Source: a virus
Virus record (IMG/VR): IMGVR_UViG_3300027806_000096
Span: 1-35,305 of that record
Strand: one strand, 5' to 3'
DNA: 35,305 bases
In this document: positions 26,911 to 35,304 of the stretch, piece after piece
Numbering within the stretch: position 1 is the stretch's first letter
How the letters are laid out: each line of letters opens with the position of its first letter
Translations under genes and position numbers: made by a program
Notes under the pieces: model-generated
What the model saw: the letters and a program-made list of their open reading frames with translations, nothing else
Databases searched by the model: none
What the model was told of the DNA's origin: nothing

Positions 26911-27852
26911 TTAGGCCAATCTCCAATCAACAACGAGGTCTGGATAGGCTACCTGCACGCCGCATTTTAGGGCACACTGAAAGCGTATTTCGTCGTTGTC
27001 GATGCTTGGCCAGATGGAAAACTGCTCCTCGTCGCTCAACAAGTCCGTTCCGTAGAAGAAGTTACCGAGGTAAGAACAAACCAAGCGGTTATACCCAAGC
27101 AAACCTGGGACGGCAACTACACGGACATTGGTACCAGGGTAGATGATGTCACCATCGGCCAACCCTTGCAGGTCAACTTGGTTGTACATGACGCTGGCGT
27201 TGGTGGTGGACTTGAACGCTCCAATCAAGGTGCGGAAAGTGTCCCATCCGCAGAAGATGACGAGGTCGTTGCGGGTCAAGATGGCCTGCGGGATGCGGGT
27301 GTAGATGTTGTCAAAGATGCTGATAACATTGCTTGTGGTGATACCAACGGAGGCAGACACGGCAGCGGTGTTACCCGACACAGTTGAACCTGATGCAGCG
27401 TTCAAGATTGTCAGCAAACCAGTCACCAAGGTAGAACCCGACCAAATGGCGTTCTCCAACGCTTCAGCGATGCGGAGGGCTTTCTGCTCGGCGAATGCTT
27501 GCTCGAATGGTACGCCGTCATAATTTGAACCAGCAGTCAACTGGGACTGCATCCAGTACTGCTCAAGTGAGCGAGGGCAAAGAGCCTCTTGGATTTTCAA
27601 GGGAGCAACGGTGATGGTACGCTGCGTGAAGGTTGTGTTTCCTGATGCAGCACCTGCGACATTCCATCCGCAAGCCGTTCCTGATTGAAAGGCAGCATCG
27701 GTGTCCATCAAGTTGAGGGTAGCAGCCGACTTGATACCCACCTGCTTGGTGAACAAAGATGCGGTGCGGGCCGAGAATACGGCCTTGGTGATGAGGGGGA
27801 GCCGCTGCTGCTCGGTGTAAGTAGTCAGCGGGGAAACGAATGAATAAGCCAT
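26911..27852 (-). CDS. Major capsid protein (HK97-like)
   Basis: 313 residues, the usual size for a processed or small HK97-fold capsid protein. It starts MAYSFVSPLTTYTEQQRLPL and shows family-like segments: TQRTITVAPLKIQEALCPRS (E-loop/P-domain region), AFAEQKALRIAEALENAIWS (long spine helix), ILTRNDLVIFCGWDTFRTLI and NVRVVAVPGLLGYNRLVCSY (A-domain strands), with GTDLLSDEEQFSIWPSIDND near the end. It follows scaffold and protease genes and precedes a terminator and the tail tube gene, the expected head-gene setting. The leader before the ATG contains a CCCCCC run. Confidence 0.85.
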   Translation of the reverse strand: MAYSFVSPLTTYTEQQRLPLITKAVFSARTASLFTKQVGIKSAATLNLMDTDAAFQSGTACGWNVAGAASGNTTFTQRTITVAPLKIQEALCPRSLEQYWMQSQLTAGSNYDGVPFEQAFAEQKALRIAEALENAIWSGSTLVTGLLTILNAASGSTVSGNTAAVSASVGITTSNVISIFDNIYTRIPQAILTRNDLVIFCGWDTFRTLIGAFKSTTNASVMYNQVDLQGLADGDIIYPGTNVRVVAVPGLLGYNRLVCSYLGNFFYGTDLLSDEEQFSIWPSIDNDEIRFQCALKCGVQVAYPDLVVDWRLA

Positions 27853-27877
27853 GGCTTTGTTTTTGGGGGGTTAAAGT

Positions 27878-28516
27878 TTATTTGGATTTTTTGAGGTTTT
27901 GAATTGCTTCGGCAAGGGCATTGAAGTTCTGCGTTGCGGCGGCCTTCCGTTGCTCCACGATAGCGGAGGCGGTTGGCTTCGGGGCTTCGGATGGGAGTTC
28001 TGCGACCTTCTCGACGATGTCGGTCATGGTTTCCATTTGGCTGGCAAATGCGGCCATCTTGTCATTCATCTTGCCCATCTCCACTTCCATGGCAGCCTTC
28101 AACTCGTCCATGATAGCGGCAAGGTGCTTGGCGACGATTTCTTGAACGGCTTCGGGGGTCAGTCCTACTCCAGGAGCGGCAGGGGCTTCGGGTGCTTCGC
28201 CTTCGGGGGAAACCTCGATTTCTACCTCTTGGGCCGCAACTTCGGTAGCAGGTGCTGGGGCTTCGGCTACAACGACTTCGGTGATTTTGCCACCTTCGGT
28301 CTTGATTGTTCCAACACCTTCCACTTGATGCTCGCCGTCAGGAGCGGGCAGGGTTTCGTCTTCGGTTATCACATACACGGCTGTACCTGCAACGAGGTCG
28401 CCGTCCACTCGGATGACCGTACCATCTACCAACTTGTAGTCGGCGAAGGATTGCTTTTGGGTTGTGAACTTGCGGAGTTCAGTCCGCAGGGTCATGATAG
28501 CGTCTTTCAGGTTCAT
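27878..28516 (-). CDS. Putative scaffold / head assembly protein
   Basis: 212 residues. The N-terminal 85 residues form a small beta domain (FADYKLVDGTVIRVDGDLVA, GTAVYVITEDETLPAPDGEH), then a long Ala/Pro/Glu-rich linker, then a coiled coil (VQEIVAKHLAAIMDELKAAM, MGKMNDKMAAFASQMETMTD) and a basic tail (EAIQNLKKSK). An acidic, helical, coiled-coil protein between the protease and the capsid genes is the classic position and make-up of a scaffold, which shapes the procapsid and is then removed. Confidence 0.75.
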   Translation of the reverse strand: MNLKDAIMTLRTELRKFTTQKQSFADYKLVDGTVIRVDGDLVAGTAVYVITEDETLPAPDGEHQVEGVGTIKTEGGKITEVVVAEAPAPATEVAAQEVEIEVSPEGEAPEAPAAPGVGLTPEAVQEIVAKHLAAIMDELKAAMEVEMGKMNDKMAAFASQMETMTDIVEKVAELPSEAPKPTASAIVEQRKAAATQNFNALAEAIQNLKKSK

Positions 28517-28517
28517 A

Positions 28518-29111
28518 TTATTGGGATTTGTATTGAGGTTGGATATGTTGCAAAAAGTTAGTCAAATCGTCTGCGAGGCCAGCGAGTGCGACCTCCAGTT
28601 CAGTCCCCGTGTTCTTCATGCCGAATAGTCCCTCAACGGAGAAACCTTTGAAGGCGTGGCGGTTCTCCCACACTTCATCGTTCTCGACCTTGAAGGACCC
28701 GAACCATGAGCCGTCGGGGGTGTCCTCGTAGCCTTTGGGTGCAAGTACGCCCCGCTCGGTGTCGGTGATGTAGGATTCAAACATGAACACGCCATCCAGT
28801 TCGGCATTGTGGTAAGCGTTCACATTGTGCTGGTTGCCTTGCTTGAAATACTTTTGGACAATCTTGCGGATGGTTGCCTTGTCGAATACGACATAGTACT
28901 CGCCGTATGTATCGTCCTTGCGATAGATGGGCGTATCGGCAAGCATGAGCGGTCCCGTCAGCACACGGCGTTCTCCCGTTTCAGCGAATCTCTGCGGGGT
29001 CTTGGCAAAGGCTTGGAAGGGTTTTTCGATAGCGGGCATATCAACGAGGGCTACAAACTGCACGCCTTCGTCCACCTCATCAACCGTCATTCGGTAAACT
29101 GGAAGTTCCAT
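28518..29111 (-). CDS. Prohead protease, XkdF-like
   Basis: 197 residues. The start MELPVYRMTVDEVDEGVQFV, the ALVDMPAIEKPFQAF segment, TGPLMLADTPIYRKDD, YYVVFDKATIRKIVQKYF and GNQHNVNAYHN with the likely catalytic His95, followed by WFGSFKVENDEVW and FKGFSVEGLF, match the XkdF-type putative serine proteases of phage heads. It should cleave the scaffold and capsid during maturation. It sits 1 nt upstream of the scaffold gene in the head transcript. Confidence 0.8.
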   Translation of the reverse strand: MELPVYRMTVDEVDEGVQFVALVDMPAIEKPFQAFAKTPQRFAETGERRVLTGPLMLADTPIYRKDDTYGEYYVVFDKATIRKIVQKYFKQGNQHNVNAYHNAELDGVFMFESYITDTERGVLAPKGYEDTPDGSWFGSFKVENDEVWENRHAFKGFSVEGLFGMKNTGTELEVALAGLADDLTNFLQHIQPQYKSQ

Positions 29112-29128
29112 GTAGGCAAGTGTAGCGG

Positions 29129-30658
29129 TTACCCCAATGTTGCAAATTCGGACAAGCGGCGCACCCTGCTGGTCGTCTGCTGGATGTCACGCTCAACCAC
29201 ATAGGCCCGCATGGGTTGCATCCCTTGGCCTTGGCCGTTCCCAAAGGAGGATAGGTCGGTTGTGTTGGGGTTGGCGAAGATGGGGGGAGCAGCAGCCCCA
29301 CCCGCTCCCGTTGGCATCGGTCCAGCAGGTGAAGGCGCACCGCCTCCTTCCCCGCCGCTTGTGATAGCCTTGCCTGCTGCAATGCCCGCCGCCGTGATGG
29401 ATGCAACCCGTAAGCCTGCACGAATCTTGGCCAGGGTGTTGAGGACTTTCAGTTGTGCGGCTCCCGCTGCACCTCCCGTTACGACATTCAATGGGTTGGC
29501 CGCCGCCATGACTGCATTGGCTCCCATCTCTTTGTTCAAGTTTACAATGACGCTGGCAATCGCTGCACCTTTCTCAATCGCCAAGGCTGCAATGGCCAAG
29601 GCTTTGTTTTCCCCTGCAAATGCGGAGAGGGTTTGCCCGATGGCTGCAACGGAATCAAAGACCACCTGCTCCTTGTAATCCGCAACCGCTTTCTCAATGT
29701 TCTTGCGTTCTTCGGCGTTCTTGCGGTCGTGTTCAAGGATGGCATCGCTTTCGGCAAAGTAGGCTTCGGCAAATGCGTTGAAGTCAGCGGTCTGCTGGTC
29801 CAATAACGCTTTCTCGTAGGCCACCGAATCGGCCTCCGCTTGGAGTTCAGCAGCGGCAAGGATGGCGAGGCGTTCGTTCTCTGCGATGCGGTCTGCAATG
29901 GCTTTGTCACGGGCGGCTTTGCGCTTGGCGTCAGCAGCAATGAGGCCGTCGGTGTGGGCCTCGTATGCGCTGCGGTATTTCTCCAACTGCACCTCTTGGT
30001 CCTTCAATGCCTGCGCCTGCTCCGCTGCCCGTTGCTTCGGGTCGGGTAGGTTCAAGAACCGACGAACCGCTGCGGTCAGTTCGTCCCACTTCGCCACAAG
30101 CAGACCAACCGCCGCAACTGCTGCACCGATACCCGTGGCAAGGAGGGCGATGCGGAAGGCCTTCATCGCTCCTGTGCTGGTTCCCACCGCCACGGCGTAG
30201 AGTGCCTGCGCCGCTGCTTGGCCTTGGGTTATCAGGATGGAATCCTTGTTCAGCAGGTTAGCCACCTGTTGCACCCCGTTAGCGAGGGCCATGGCCGCTT
30301 GGACTTTGACCAAGGACTTCTGCAGTTCTTCTTCCTCCGCTCCAAATAGTGCCGCCGCACCTTGGGCAATTTGGAAGCCCGCCGTGATGCCTTGGATGGC
30401 CCCGACGAAGGTGTCAATGGTTCGGGTGTCCGAGGCGAGGTTCTTGATTCGCTGCTGGGTGTCCCCGATTTGGTCTTTCAGTTTTCCCGCCTCTTTCTCC
30501 ATTTCACGGAACGCCTTCGTCCCGTCTTGCCCTGCGAGAGCCATGTCCGCAAGGGTCTTCTGCAATTCCCGCAGGCGGGTTTTTGCGCTGGTCGTGCCAG
30601 CGGCGGTCGAATCCTTGAGGCCAACCTCAAGTACAATTTCTTTAGTTACATCTGCCAT
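29129..30658 (-). CDS. Tail tape measure protein
   Basis: 509 residues. A charged helical start (KTRLRELQKTLADMALAGQD) leads to long Ala-rich helices, a hydrophobic part (IALLATGIGAAVAAVGLLVA) typical of tape measure proteins, a long coiled coil (AYFAESDAILEHDRKNAEER), another hydrophobic Ala/Gly stretch and a Gly/Pro-rich C-terminus. It sets tail length; with about 1.5 angstrom per residue a short tail of roughly 75 nm would result. It follows the tail-tip genes by 2 nt, on the opposite side of the capsid genes from the tail tube gene, an unusual order. Confidence 0.8.
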   Translation of the reverse strand: MADVTKEIVLEVGLKDSTAAGTTSAKTRLRELQKTLADMALAGQDGTKAFREMEKEAGKLKDQIGDTQQRIKNLASDTRTIDTFVGAIQGITAGFQIAQGAAALFGAEEEELQKSLVKVQAAMALANGVQQVANLLNKDSILITQGQAAAQALYAVAVGTSTGAMKAFRIALLATGIGAAVAAVGLLVAKWDELTAAVRRFLNLPDPKQRAAEQAQALKDQEVQLEKYRSAYEAHTDGLIAADAKRKAARDKAIADRIAENERLAILAAAELQAEADSVAYEKALLDQQTADFNAFAEAYFAESDAILEHDRKNAEERKNIEKAVADYKEQVVFDSVAAIGQTLSAFAGENKALAIAALAIEKGAAIASVIVNLNKEMGANAVMAAANPLNVVTGGAAGAAQLKVLNTLAKIRAGLRVASITAAGIAAGKAITSGGEGGGAPSPAGPMPTGAGGAAAPPIFANPNTTDLSSFGNGQGQGMQPMRAYVVERDIQQTTSRVRRLSEFATLG

Positions 30659-30660
30659 AG

Positions 30661-33027
30661 TTATCCTTCGGAGGGTAGTTCGGGGTTTATGGGGGGCTCA
30701 TATCCTGGGTCCACAGGGTCGGGGTCAATGGGGCCGTTGAACAGGAATTCGGGGTCGCTTGCAATCGGGGTCGTCGTGGTTGCAACAAAGTCGGAGAGGT
30801 TCAGTATGCGGCGCAGGGTTACACGGCAGGGCTTCATCTGTCCCACCAAATAGTCCCGAATCTCCAGCAACCGCCAACGGATGCCGCCGTAATAGACGGG
30901 CTTGCGAAAGTCCAGTTGGTAGATGTCCACGGACGAGAGCAGCATCGTGAGTTCTAACTGCAAGGCTTCCTGACTGACCGTTTCGTTGATGTAGTTCAGC
31001 CAATAATTGTTGTAGAGGTTGTTGTTGGTGTAGGCGTACGGCGACCCGCTTGCGTTCACGGCATTGTAGTACACCAAGCGAGGCTGACCAAAGGCCAAGT
31101 CCACGCTGGGGGCGTAGGGGTTGTCAATGTGGGACACGAAGGGCATCTTGAGTATGCCGACGGATAGGGCCACATTCCCGCTGACCCCGTATTGGTAGGC
31201 CCACTCGGTCTGCCCTTCGATAAGGTTGTACTGCGCCAATCGGTAGCCCGTTTGCAGGGGTTTGATGGTTCCGCTTGCGAGGGTTCCGTCAATGTCCCAA
31301 GTACGGCCCACGATTTTGTCCGTGCTGAACGAGGCGGGTATCAAAGTGCCGCATAGTGTTTCTACCACCTTGTCCCCCTTGCCGTAAAAGTTACCCGTGT
31401 TGAAGATTCGGCCTCCATATCCCTCACGAGCCAACGGGTAGGACTGCTTGTAGGTTTTGGACAAATAGTCCCCCATGTCCTTGTACTTGAAGATGATATT
31501 GGTATAGGCATTCGGGTCGCCATTGGTGAGATTCTGCTCGGCATTCTCATCCGATTTCTGTGACCAATCCACCACCGACCCGCTGGAATAGAAGTCCTTC
31601 CACGGTTCAATATATAGGAGTTTCGGGTCTTGGGGGTCAGGCATGAATTGCAAGTTGAACATCTTCTGCAAATCTTGCAGGAGGTCGCTCTGCTTGACAT
31701 CGGCAGGCAGGGCCGTCCGCATATCCAGCACGCCAATCCCAACGGGGTTTTCAAGGCAGGTCCATTGGACCGTTGCCCCCGAAAGGATGGAGAAAGTGCT
31801 CGTCAAAAAGTTTGGACCCGCCGTAACTGCGAAACCAATATTGGCGGTCGTGTTGGCTGGAATAGTTACATTTTGGAAGCGGACCGTGAACTGGGTATTG
31901 GTTGCAAAACTTATCCCCGTGATGACTGCGTTATCCGTGGAGTTCGTGATGTTTCGGATGGACATACTCGCCCCAAACCTTCCAGCAGTTGTGCCGCTGA
32001 CTGTTAGGGTGACATCCACATTCCAACGGGTTGCAACGGCTGGATTTGAGAATACGCTGGACGATGCGACCCAGTAGCCAGGATTATCGTAAAAAGGCGC
32101 AGGCGTGTCTTTGGGGAATAGAGCGGTTGCGTTTGTGCTTCCTGCAAAGGTCACATTTCCCGTGCTTTGTGCAAAGATGTTAGACCCCGATAGGTTTATC
32201 GGCATGGTCCCCGCCGCATAGGGCATCACCAACTTGTTGAACAGGGACGAGTTGAAGAAGGTGCTGGAATAGCGAAACCCCGCCTCGGTGAAAATCAAGT
32301 CCACCATCTTCTTCACATAAATACTTGGACCGAGCCTCCACCACGGGGCTTGAAACCAACCGCCTCCTTGGTTGAGTATGTCCGTGAACCCCGCCGCATC
32401 CACCACTCCGTAAACATACCCGCTTGATGCCGCACCCGATGCCGTCCAAGTGCCGCTCACATGGCCGCTCGTGGGCGTGTGGTTCATCCCTGTCACTCCC
32501 GCCGTGTTCACCAGCATATTGCCCTCAATGGCTTTGAAGAGGGACACATTATCGGTAAACAACCCGACCTCGTAGGTGACGGTTCCCTTGGTCTTGCTCA
32601 TGGAGAGCAACTGCAGCACTCCGCTGAATACCTGCACCCCGTCCTCCCACATGGCGGCACGGATGCGCTTGTTCGGTTGGAATCCACCCACAAAGGACTG
32701 GATGTTGTAGGCATACGCAAAGCAGGCCCGATTCGTCGGGGTGTTCGGCAGGGTAATGGTCTTGCTGAACGACCCCCGTTGCTTGGTCACATCCTCAATG
32801 TCGCCAATGGAATAGGTGACCGCAATGTCGGTCCCGCCCATCGTGTCCAGCACATAGGCAAGTTCGGGCATGGCATTCAGCCCCGCAAAGCGCAGGTAGA
32901 GGCAGTCAAAGCAGGCCGCTTCAACCGCATCGGCTCCATCGGCAGTCGCACGGGTGTTGAAGTTGTTCCACGCCGTTAGGTCGTCGATGAAGGTTGCTGT
33001 CGGGTAGGCTATGAGGGTTACGCTCAT
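30661..33027 (-). CDS. Tail-tip / baseplate protein with N-terminal Trp/Cys module
   Basis: 788 residues. Residues 20-47 are the W-x2-FN-x-RA ... EAA-x3-CL-x2-RF module also found in the fibre genes. Then follows a segment I know from Bacteroidetes phage tail-tip proteins: YSIGDIEDVTKQRGSFSKTI, TLPNTPTNRACFAYAYNIQS, KRIRAAMWEDGVQVFSGVLQ. Beta-rich regions and LLQDLQKMFNLQFMPDPQDP and DYLSKTYKQSYPLAREGYGG come later. It is probably the distal tail or central tip hub. The start overlaps the stop of the upstream tail gene by ATGA (33024-33027). Confidence 0.75.
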   Translation of the reverse strand: MSVTLIAYPTATFIDDLTAWNNFNTRATADGADAVEAACFDCLYLRFAGLNAMPELAYVLDTMGGTDIAVTYSIGDIEDVTKQRGSFSKTITLPNTPTNRACFAYAYNIQSFVGGFQPNKRIRAAMWEDGVQVFSGVLQLLSMSKTKGTVTYEVGLFTDNVSLFKAIEGNMLVNTAGVTGMNHTPTSGHVSGTWTASGAASSGYVYGVVDAAGFTDILNQGGGWFQAPWWRLGPSIYVKKMVDLIFTEAGFRYSSTFFNSSLFNKLVMPYAAGTMPINLSGSNIFAQSTGNVTFAGSTNATALFPKDTPAPFYDNPGYWVASSSVFSNPAVATRWNVDVTLTVSGTTAGRFGASMSIRNITNSTDNAVITGISFATNTQFTVRFQNVTIPANTTANIGFAVTAGPNFLTSTFSILSGATVQWTCLENPVGIGVLDMRTALPADVKQSDLLQDLQKMFNLQFMPDPQDPKLLYIEPWKDFYSSGSVVDWSQKSDENAEQNLTNGDPNAYTNIIFKYKDMGDYLSKTYKQSYPLAREGYGGRIFNTGNFYGKGDKVVETLCGTLIPASFSTDKIVGRTWDIDGTLASGTIKPLQTGYRLAQYNLIEGQTEWAYQYGVSGNVALSVGILKMPFVSHIDNPYAPSVDLAFGQPRLVYYNAVNASGSPYAYTNNNLYNNYWLNYINETVSQEALQLELTMLLSSVDIYQLDFRKPVYYGGIRWRLLEIRDYLVGQMKPCRVTLRRILNLSDFVATTTTPIASDPEFLFNGPIDPDPVDPGYEPPINPELPSEG

Positions 33028-34229
33028 AGGATGTTATTATCGTAGGCTACGGCTACCTCAATCTGCAACTGCGTGAGGCGGTCGTTCCGTCTGGTTACAA
33101 ATTGATACTGGTTGGCATTGACCACCGCTTCCACAAGGGTTCCACCAAGTTCGAGCCACACATACCCGCTCCGTACCATCTCAATCAACCATTCCGATTC
33201 TGCATCGGTGAGCCAATCGCTATTCAAAGCATACACGAAGTCAAACGACCCCGCCCATACCTTGTTGTAGGTGGTCGTGGCGTACACATCAGAGTTATAC
33301 CCAAAGACCTCCCGCTGGATGTTGGCCCGCTTCCTGTTTTTCATCGTGAAGGTGTAGGAATCAATCCCGCCGTACTTGTTGACGAAATGGACGGGGATGG
33401 AGTCAAACCGCTGGCAGGGGCCGATGACATAAGTGAAGGGAACCGTTCCGTTTCCACCATCATCAGCAAAAAATATTGTGTAATAAGAACCTTCGGCAGT
33501 TGGGAAATTGACCGAACCAGCAGAGCCGTCCGAACATTGGCCCGAAGTCAAGGCGGTGATGTTTAATGGCCCAGCACCAAATCGAAAAATAGTAGAACCC
33601 GATGCAGACCCGATGCTGACATTGTAAGTCCGAGCCGATGCGCCGCCCGCCGTATAGTAGGTGACTGTTGCGATGATGTTTTGGGTGTTTGCAAATCCCG
33701 AACCAACGCCTTGACAAAGCCATCCATAGGAATCGGAATAGACCGTCCTGCGAACATTTGTTGCAAGGCTTCGGCTGACCGCATCAGCAAATCCTCCACC
33801 TGCGGGAAAGTACAGGCCGCCACTCCACCCCGCCAACTCCAACTGCTCCAAGTTCCCCGCAAACGCCATCACCCCGCTGACCGTTGTGGTTGCTCCCGTG
33901 ACGGAGGGGGTGTTCCCGTACTCTTGCGTGAAGTCCAACCGATACCCCGAATAAAACCCCGAATGGTCCACGAATCCCGTCTGCGTGAGTGTTGGGGCGG
34001 TCGGGGCTACGAGGGTCTCAACGACCTTCTGCACATCAAAGAATCCGAAGTTGGTGGTCGGCAGTTTGTCGCACTTCAGCCTTGCCAGCGTCGTGCCTGC
34101 GGGGTTCTTGACATCGCAGACATACCTGTAATTGGGTTGTGCAATCAGCGAGCCGCTGACTTTGAAGAGCATCTTGTTGTAAACGGGCGTGGCCACGAGG
34201 GGCGAACCCGAAAGGACGGATATGGACAT
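33024..34229 (-). CDS. Tail protein (distal tail / baseplate component)
   Basis: 401 residues, beta-rich. Start MSISVLSGSPLVATPVYNKM, then FKVSGSLIAQPNYRYVCDVK and LKCDKLPTTNFGFFDVQKVV, a middle full of Gly/Thr, and a C-terminal part IPVHFVNKYGGIDSYTFTMK and WLTDAESEWLIEMVRSGYVW, LQIEVAVAYDNN. This 'C--FD--NKYGG-D-YTF' layout occurs in tail-associated proteins of Bacteroidetes phages. It precedes the tip protein and is coupled to it. Probably a distal tail or baseplate subunit. Confidence 0.7.
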   Translation of the reverse strand: MSISVLSGSPLVATPVYNKMLFKVSGSLIAQPNYRYVCDVKNPAGTTLARLKCDKLPTTNFGFFDVQKVVETLVAPTAPTLTQTGFVDHSGFYSGYRLDFTQEYGNTPSVTGATTTVSGVMAFAGNLEQLELAGWSGGLYFPAGGGFADAVSRSLATNVRRTVYSDSYGWLCQGVGSGFANTQNIIATVTYYTAGGASARTYNVSIGSASGSTIFRFGAGPLNITALTSGQCSDGSAGSVNFPTAEGSYYTIFFADDGGNGTVPFTYVIGPCQRFDSIPVHFVNKYGGIDSYTFTMKNRKRANIQREVFGYNSDVYATTTYNKVWAGSFDFVYALNSDWLTDAESEWLIEMVRSGYVWLELGGTLVEAVVNANQYQFVTRRNDRLTQLQIEVAVAYDNNIL

Positions 34230-34232
34230 GGG

Positions 34233-34832
34233 TTATCGGACGGTTGCGACGCTGATGGACTTGCCGAGGACTTCGGCGATGTTTTCGGTTAGCACATCCA
34301 CCATTTCCTTGGTGGCTGCGTTGGACATGAAGTTGGTGGCTCGTAAGCCTTCCCGCCGAATCTTGTTAGCGATGTTGATGGCGAAGGAACGGTTGGCGGC
34401 CTTCTTGTCACGGCCTTCCAGGGGGATGGTCTTAAACGCAATCCACTCTTGGATGGGTCGGATAGGTGGCCGCTTGTCCCTGTATTGGAACGGGCTATTT
34501 GGCGCACGGCTACTACTGACCGCACCTTTGACACCGAGGTCCACGAACTTCCAGTAATCGTTGGCTACAATGGCAACCACGAAGGAAGTGTCGGTCAAGG
34601 TAATGGGTTCAAAGTCAATACTCGCAGATAGGGAATCGCTTGCAATGGCCCCCGAATTTGCGAGGTTCTGCTTGGCCAAAGTGATGACCCCTTCCAACCA
34701 TTTCTTGACCACGGCGTAGGACTTGTTGTCAATGGCCCCATCCGCAAGATTGACCCCGAAGTCGGGCAACGCTTGCTTTTGGAAGTCGGTCAGTTTCTTC
34801 CCTGACCCGCCTACGAATACATCGAACTCCAT
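34233..34832 (-). CDS. Tail completion protein (HK97 gp10-like)
   Basis: 199 residues. Helical start (LTDFQKQALPDFGVNLADGA), strand pair (SDSLSASIDFEPITL, TSFVVAIVANDYWKFVDLGV), then a basic loop KGAVSSSRAPNSPFQYRDKR and helices (AINIANKIRREGLRATNFMS). The DYWKFVDLG... P-P-I--I-EW-- pattern is what HK97 gp10-type head-tail joining or tail completion proteins show. It is 3 nt upstream of the tail gene at 34229. The C-terminus is helical (MVDVLTENIAEVLGKSIS). Confidence 0.7.
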   Translation of the reverse strand: MEFDVFVGGSGKKLTDFQKQALPDFGVNLADGAIDNKSYAVVKKWLEGVITLAKQNLANSGAIASDSLSASIDFEPITLTDTSFVVAIVANDYWKFVDLGVKGAVSSSRAPNSPFQYRDKRPPIRPIQEWIAFKTIPLEGRDKKAANRSFAINIANKIRREGLRATNFMSNAATKEMVDVLTENIAEVLGKSISVATVR

Positions 34833-34864
34833 GGTTGTAAATGTCCAACCACCGAAATTGTGTC

Positions 34865-35304
34865 CTACTTGCGGCGCATCCGCTCTGCTTCCATCCGTTC
34901 TGCCTCCAAGATGTCGTGGATGAGCAACGCATAGTTCAGGAACTCCACCGCCTTCATTGCGAAGATGGCCTCAAATTTCAGCACATCCTTATTCGCCATC
35001 CGCCATACCACCATGAGCCAACCGTAGCCAGCGAGGGGGTTGGTTACTGGCCCTGCATCCCTTTCGTCAGGTGCCGTGAATAGTCGCTCAAAACCTTCAA
35101 GTAGGATTCTGAACTTAGCAAAAAAAAACTGACCACCCCCCAAACATCGCCAATCTTGGCGTGGGCTTTCAGCAGTTCGGCCCGCTCTTGATGGCTTGCC
35201 CCGTCGTACTTCTTGGGGAAGTAACCGAGGAAACCGCCCTCCCTGCAAAGGGTCGCCATGATGCGGTGAAGGTTTTGGACGAGTTTCTTTTCGTCGGTGG
35301 TATC
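34865..35304 (-). CDS. Helical protein split by a T9 run (probable -1 frameshift), 5'-truncated
   Basis: The first frame is open to the right edge of the window (DTTDEKKLVQNLHRIMATLC at the edge), so the gene starts outside. It continues LCREGGFLGYFPKKYDGASH to DVWGVVSFF and would stop at 35044 after 25 poorly family-like residues. At 35120-35128 nine Ts (minus strand) allow a slip by -1 into a frame that carries on as FAKFRILLEGFERLFTAPDE, AGYGWLMVVWRMAN, ending EAERMEAERMRRK at 34865. The joined product is the more protein-like reading. A programmed frameshift as in tail assembly chaperones is the likely cause; a homopolymer sequencing error or a broken gene is the alternative. Confidence 0.65.
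   Translation of the reverse strand, partial: YHRRKETRPKPSPHHGDPLQGGRFPRLLPQEVRRGKPSRAGRTAESPRQDWRCLGGGQFFFAKFRILLEGFERLFTAPDERDAGPVTNPLAGYGWLMVVWRMANKDVLKFEAIFAMKAVEFLNYALLIHDILEAERMEAERMRRK
35120..35128 (-). other. T9 slippery run
   Basis: Nine consecutive Ts on the minus strand join the two overlapping frames described for the right-edge gene. Slippage by -1 at a T-rich heptamer is the usual mechanism in phage tail assembly chaperone genes. Confidence 0.6.

Noticed and set aside
27899-28561. 220-codon plus-strand frame opposite the scaffold gene
   Set aside because: Antisense to an Ala/Glu-rich coding region; the Gly/Phe/Leu-rich product has the typical composition of such a shadow and no leader.
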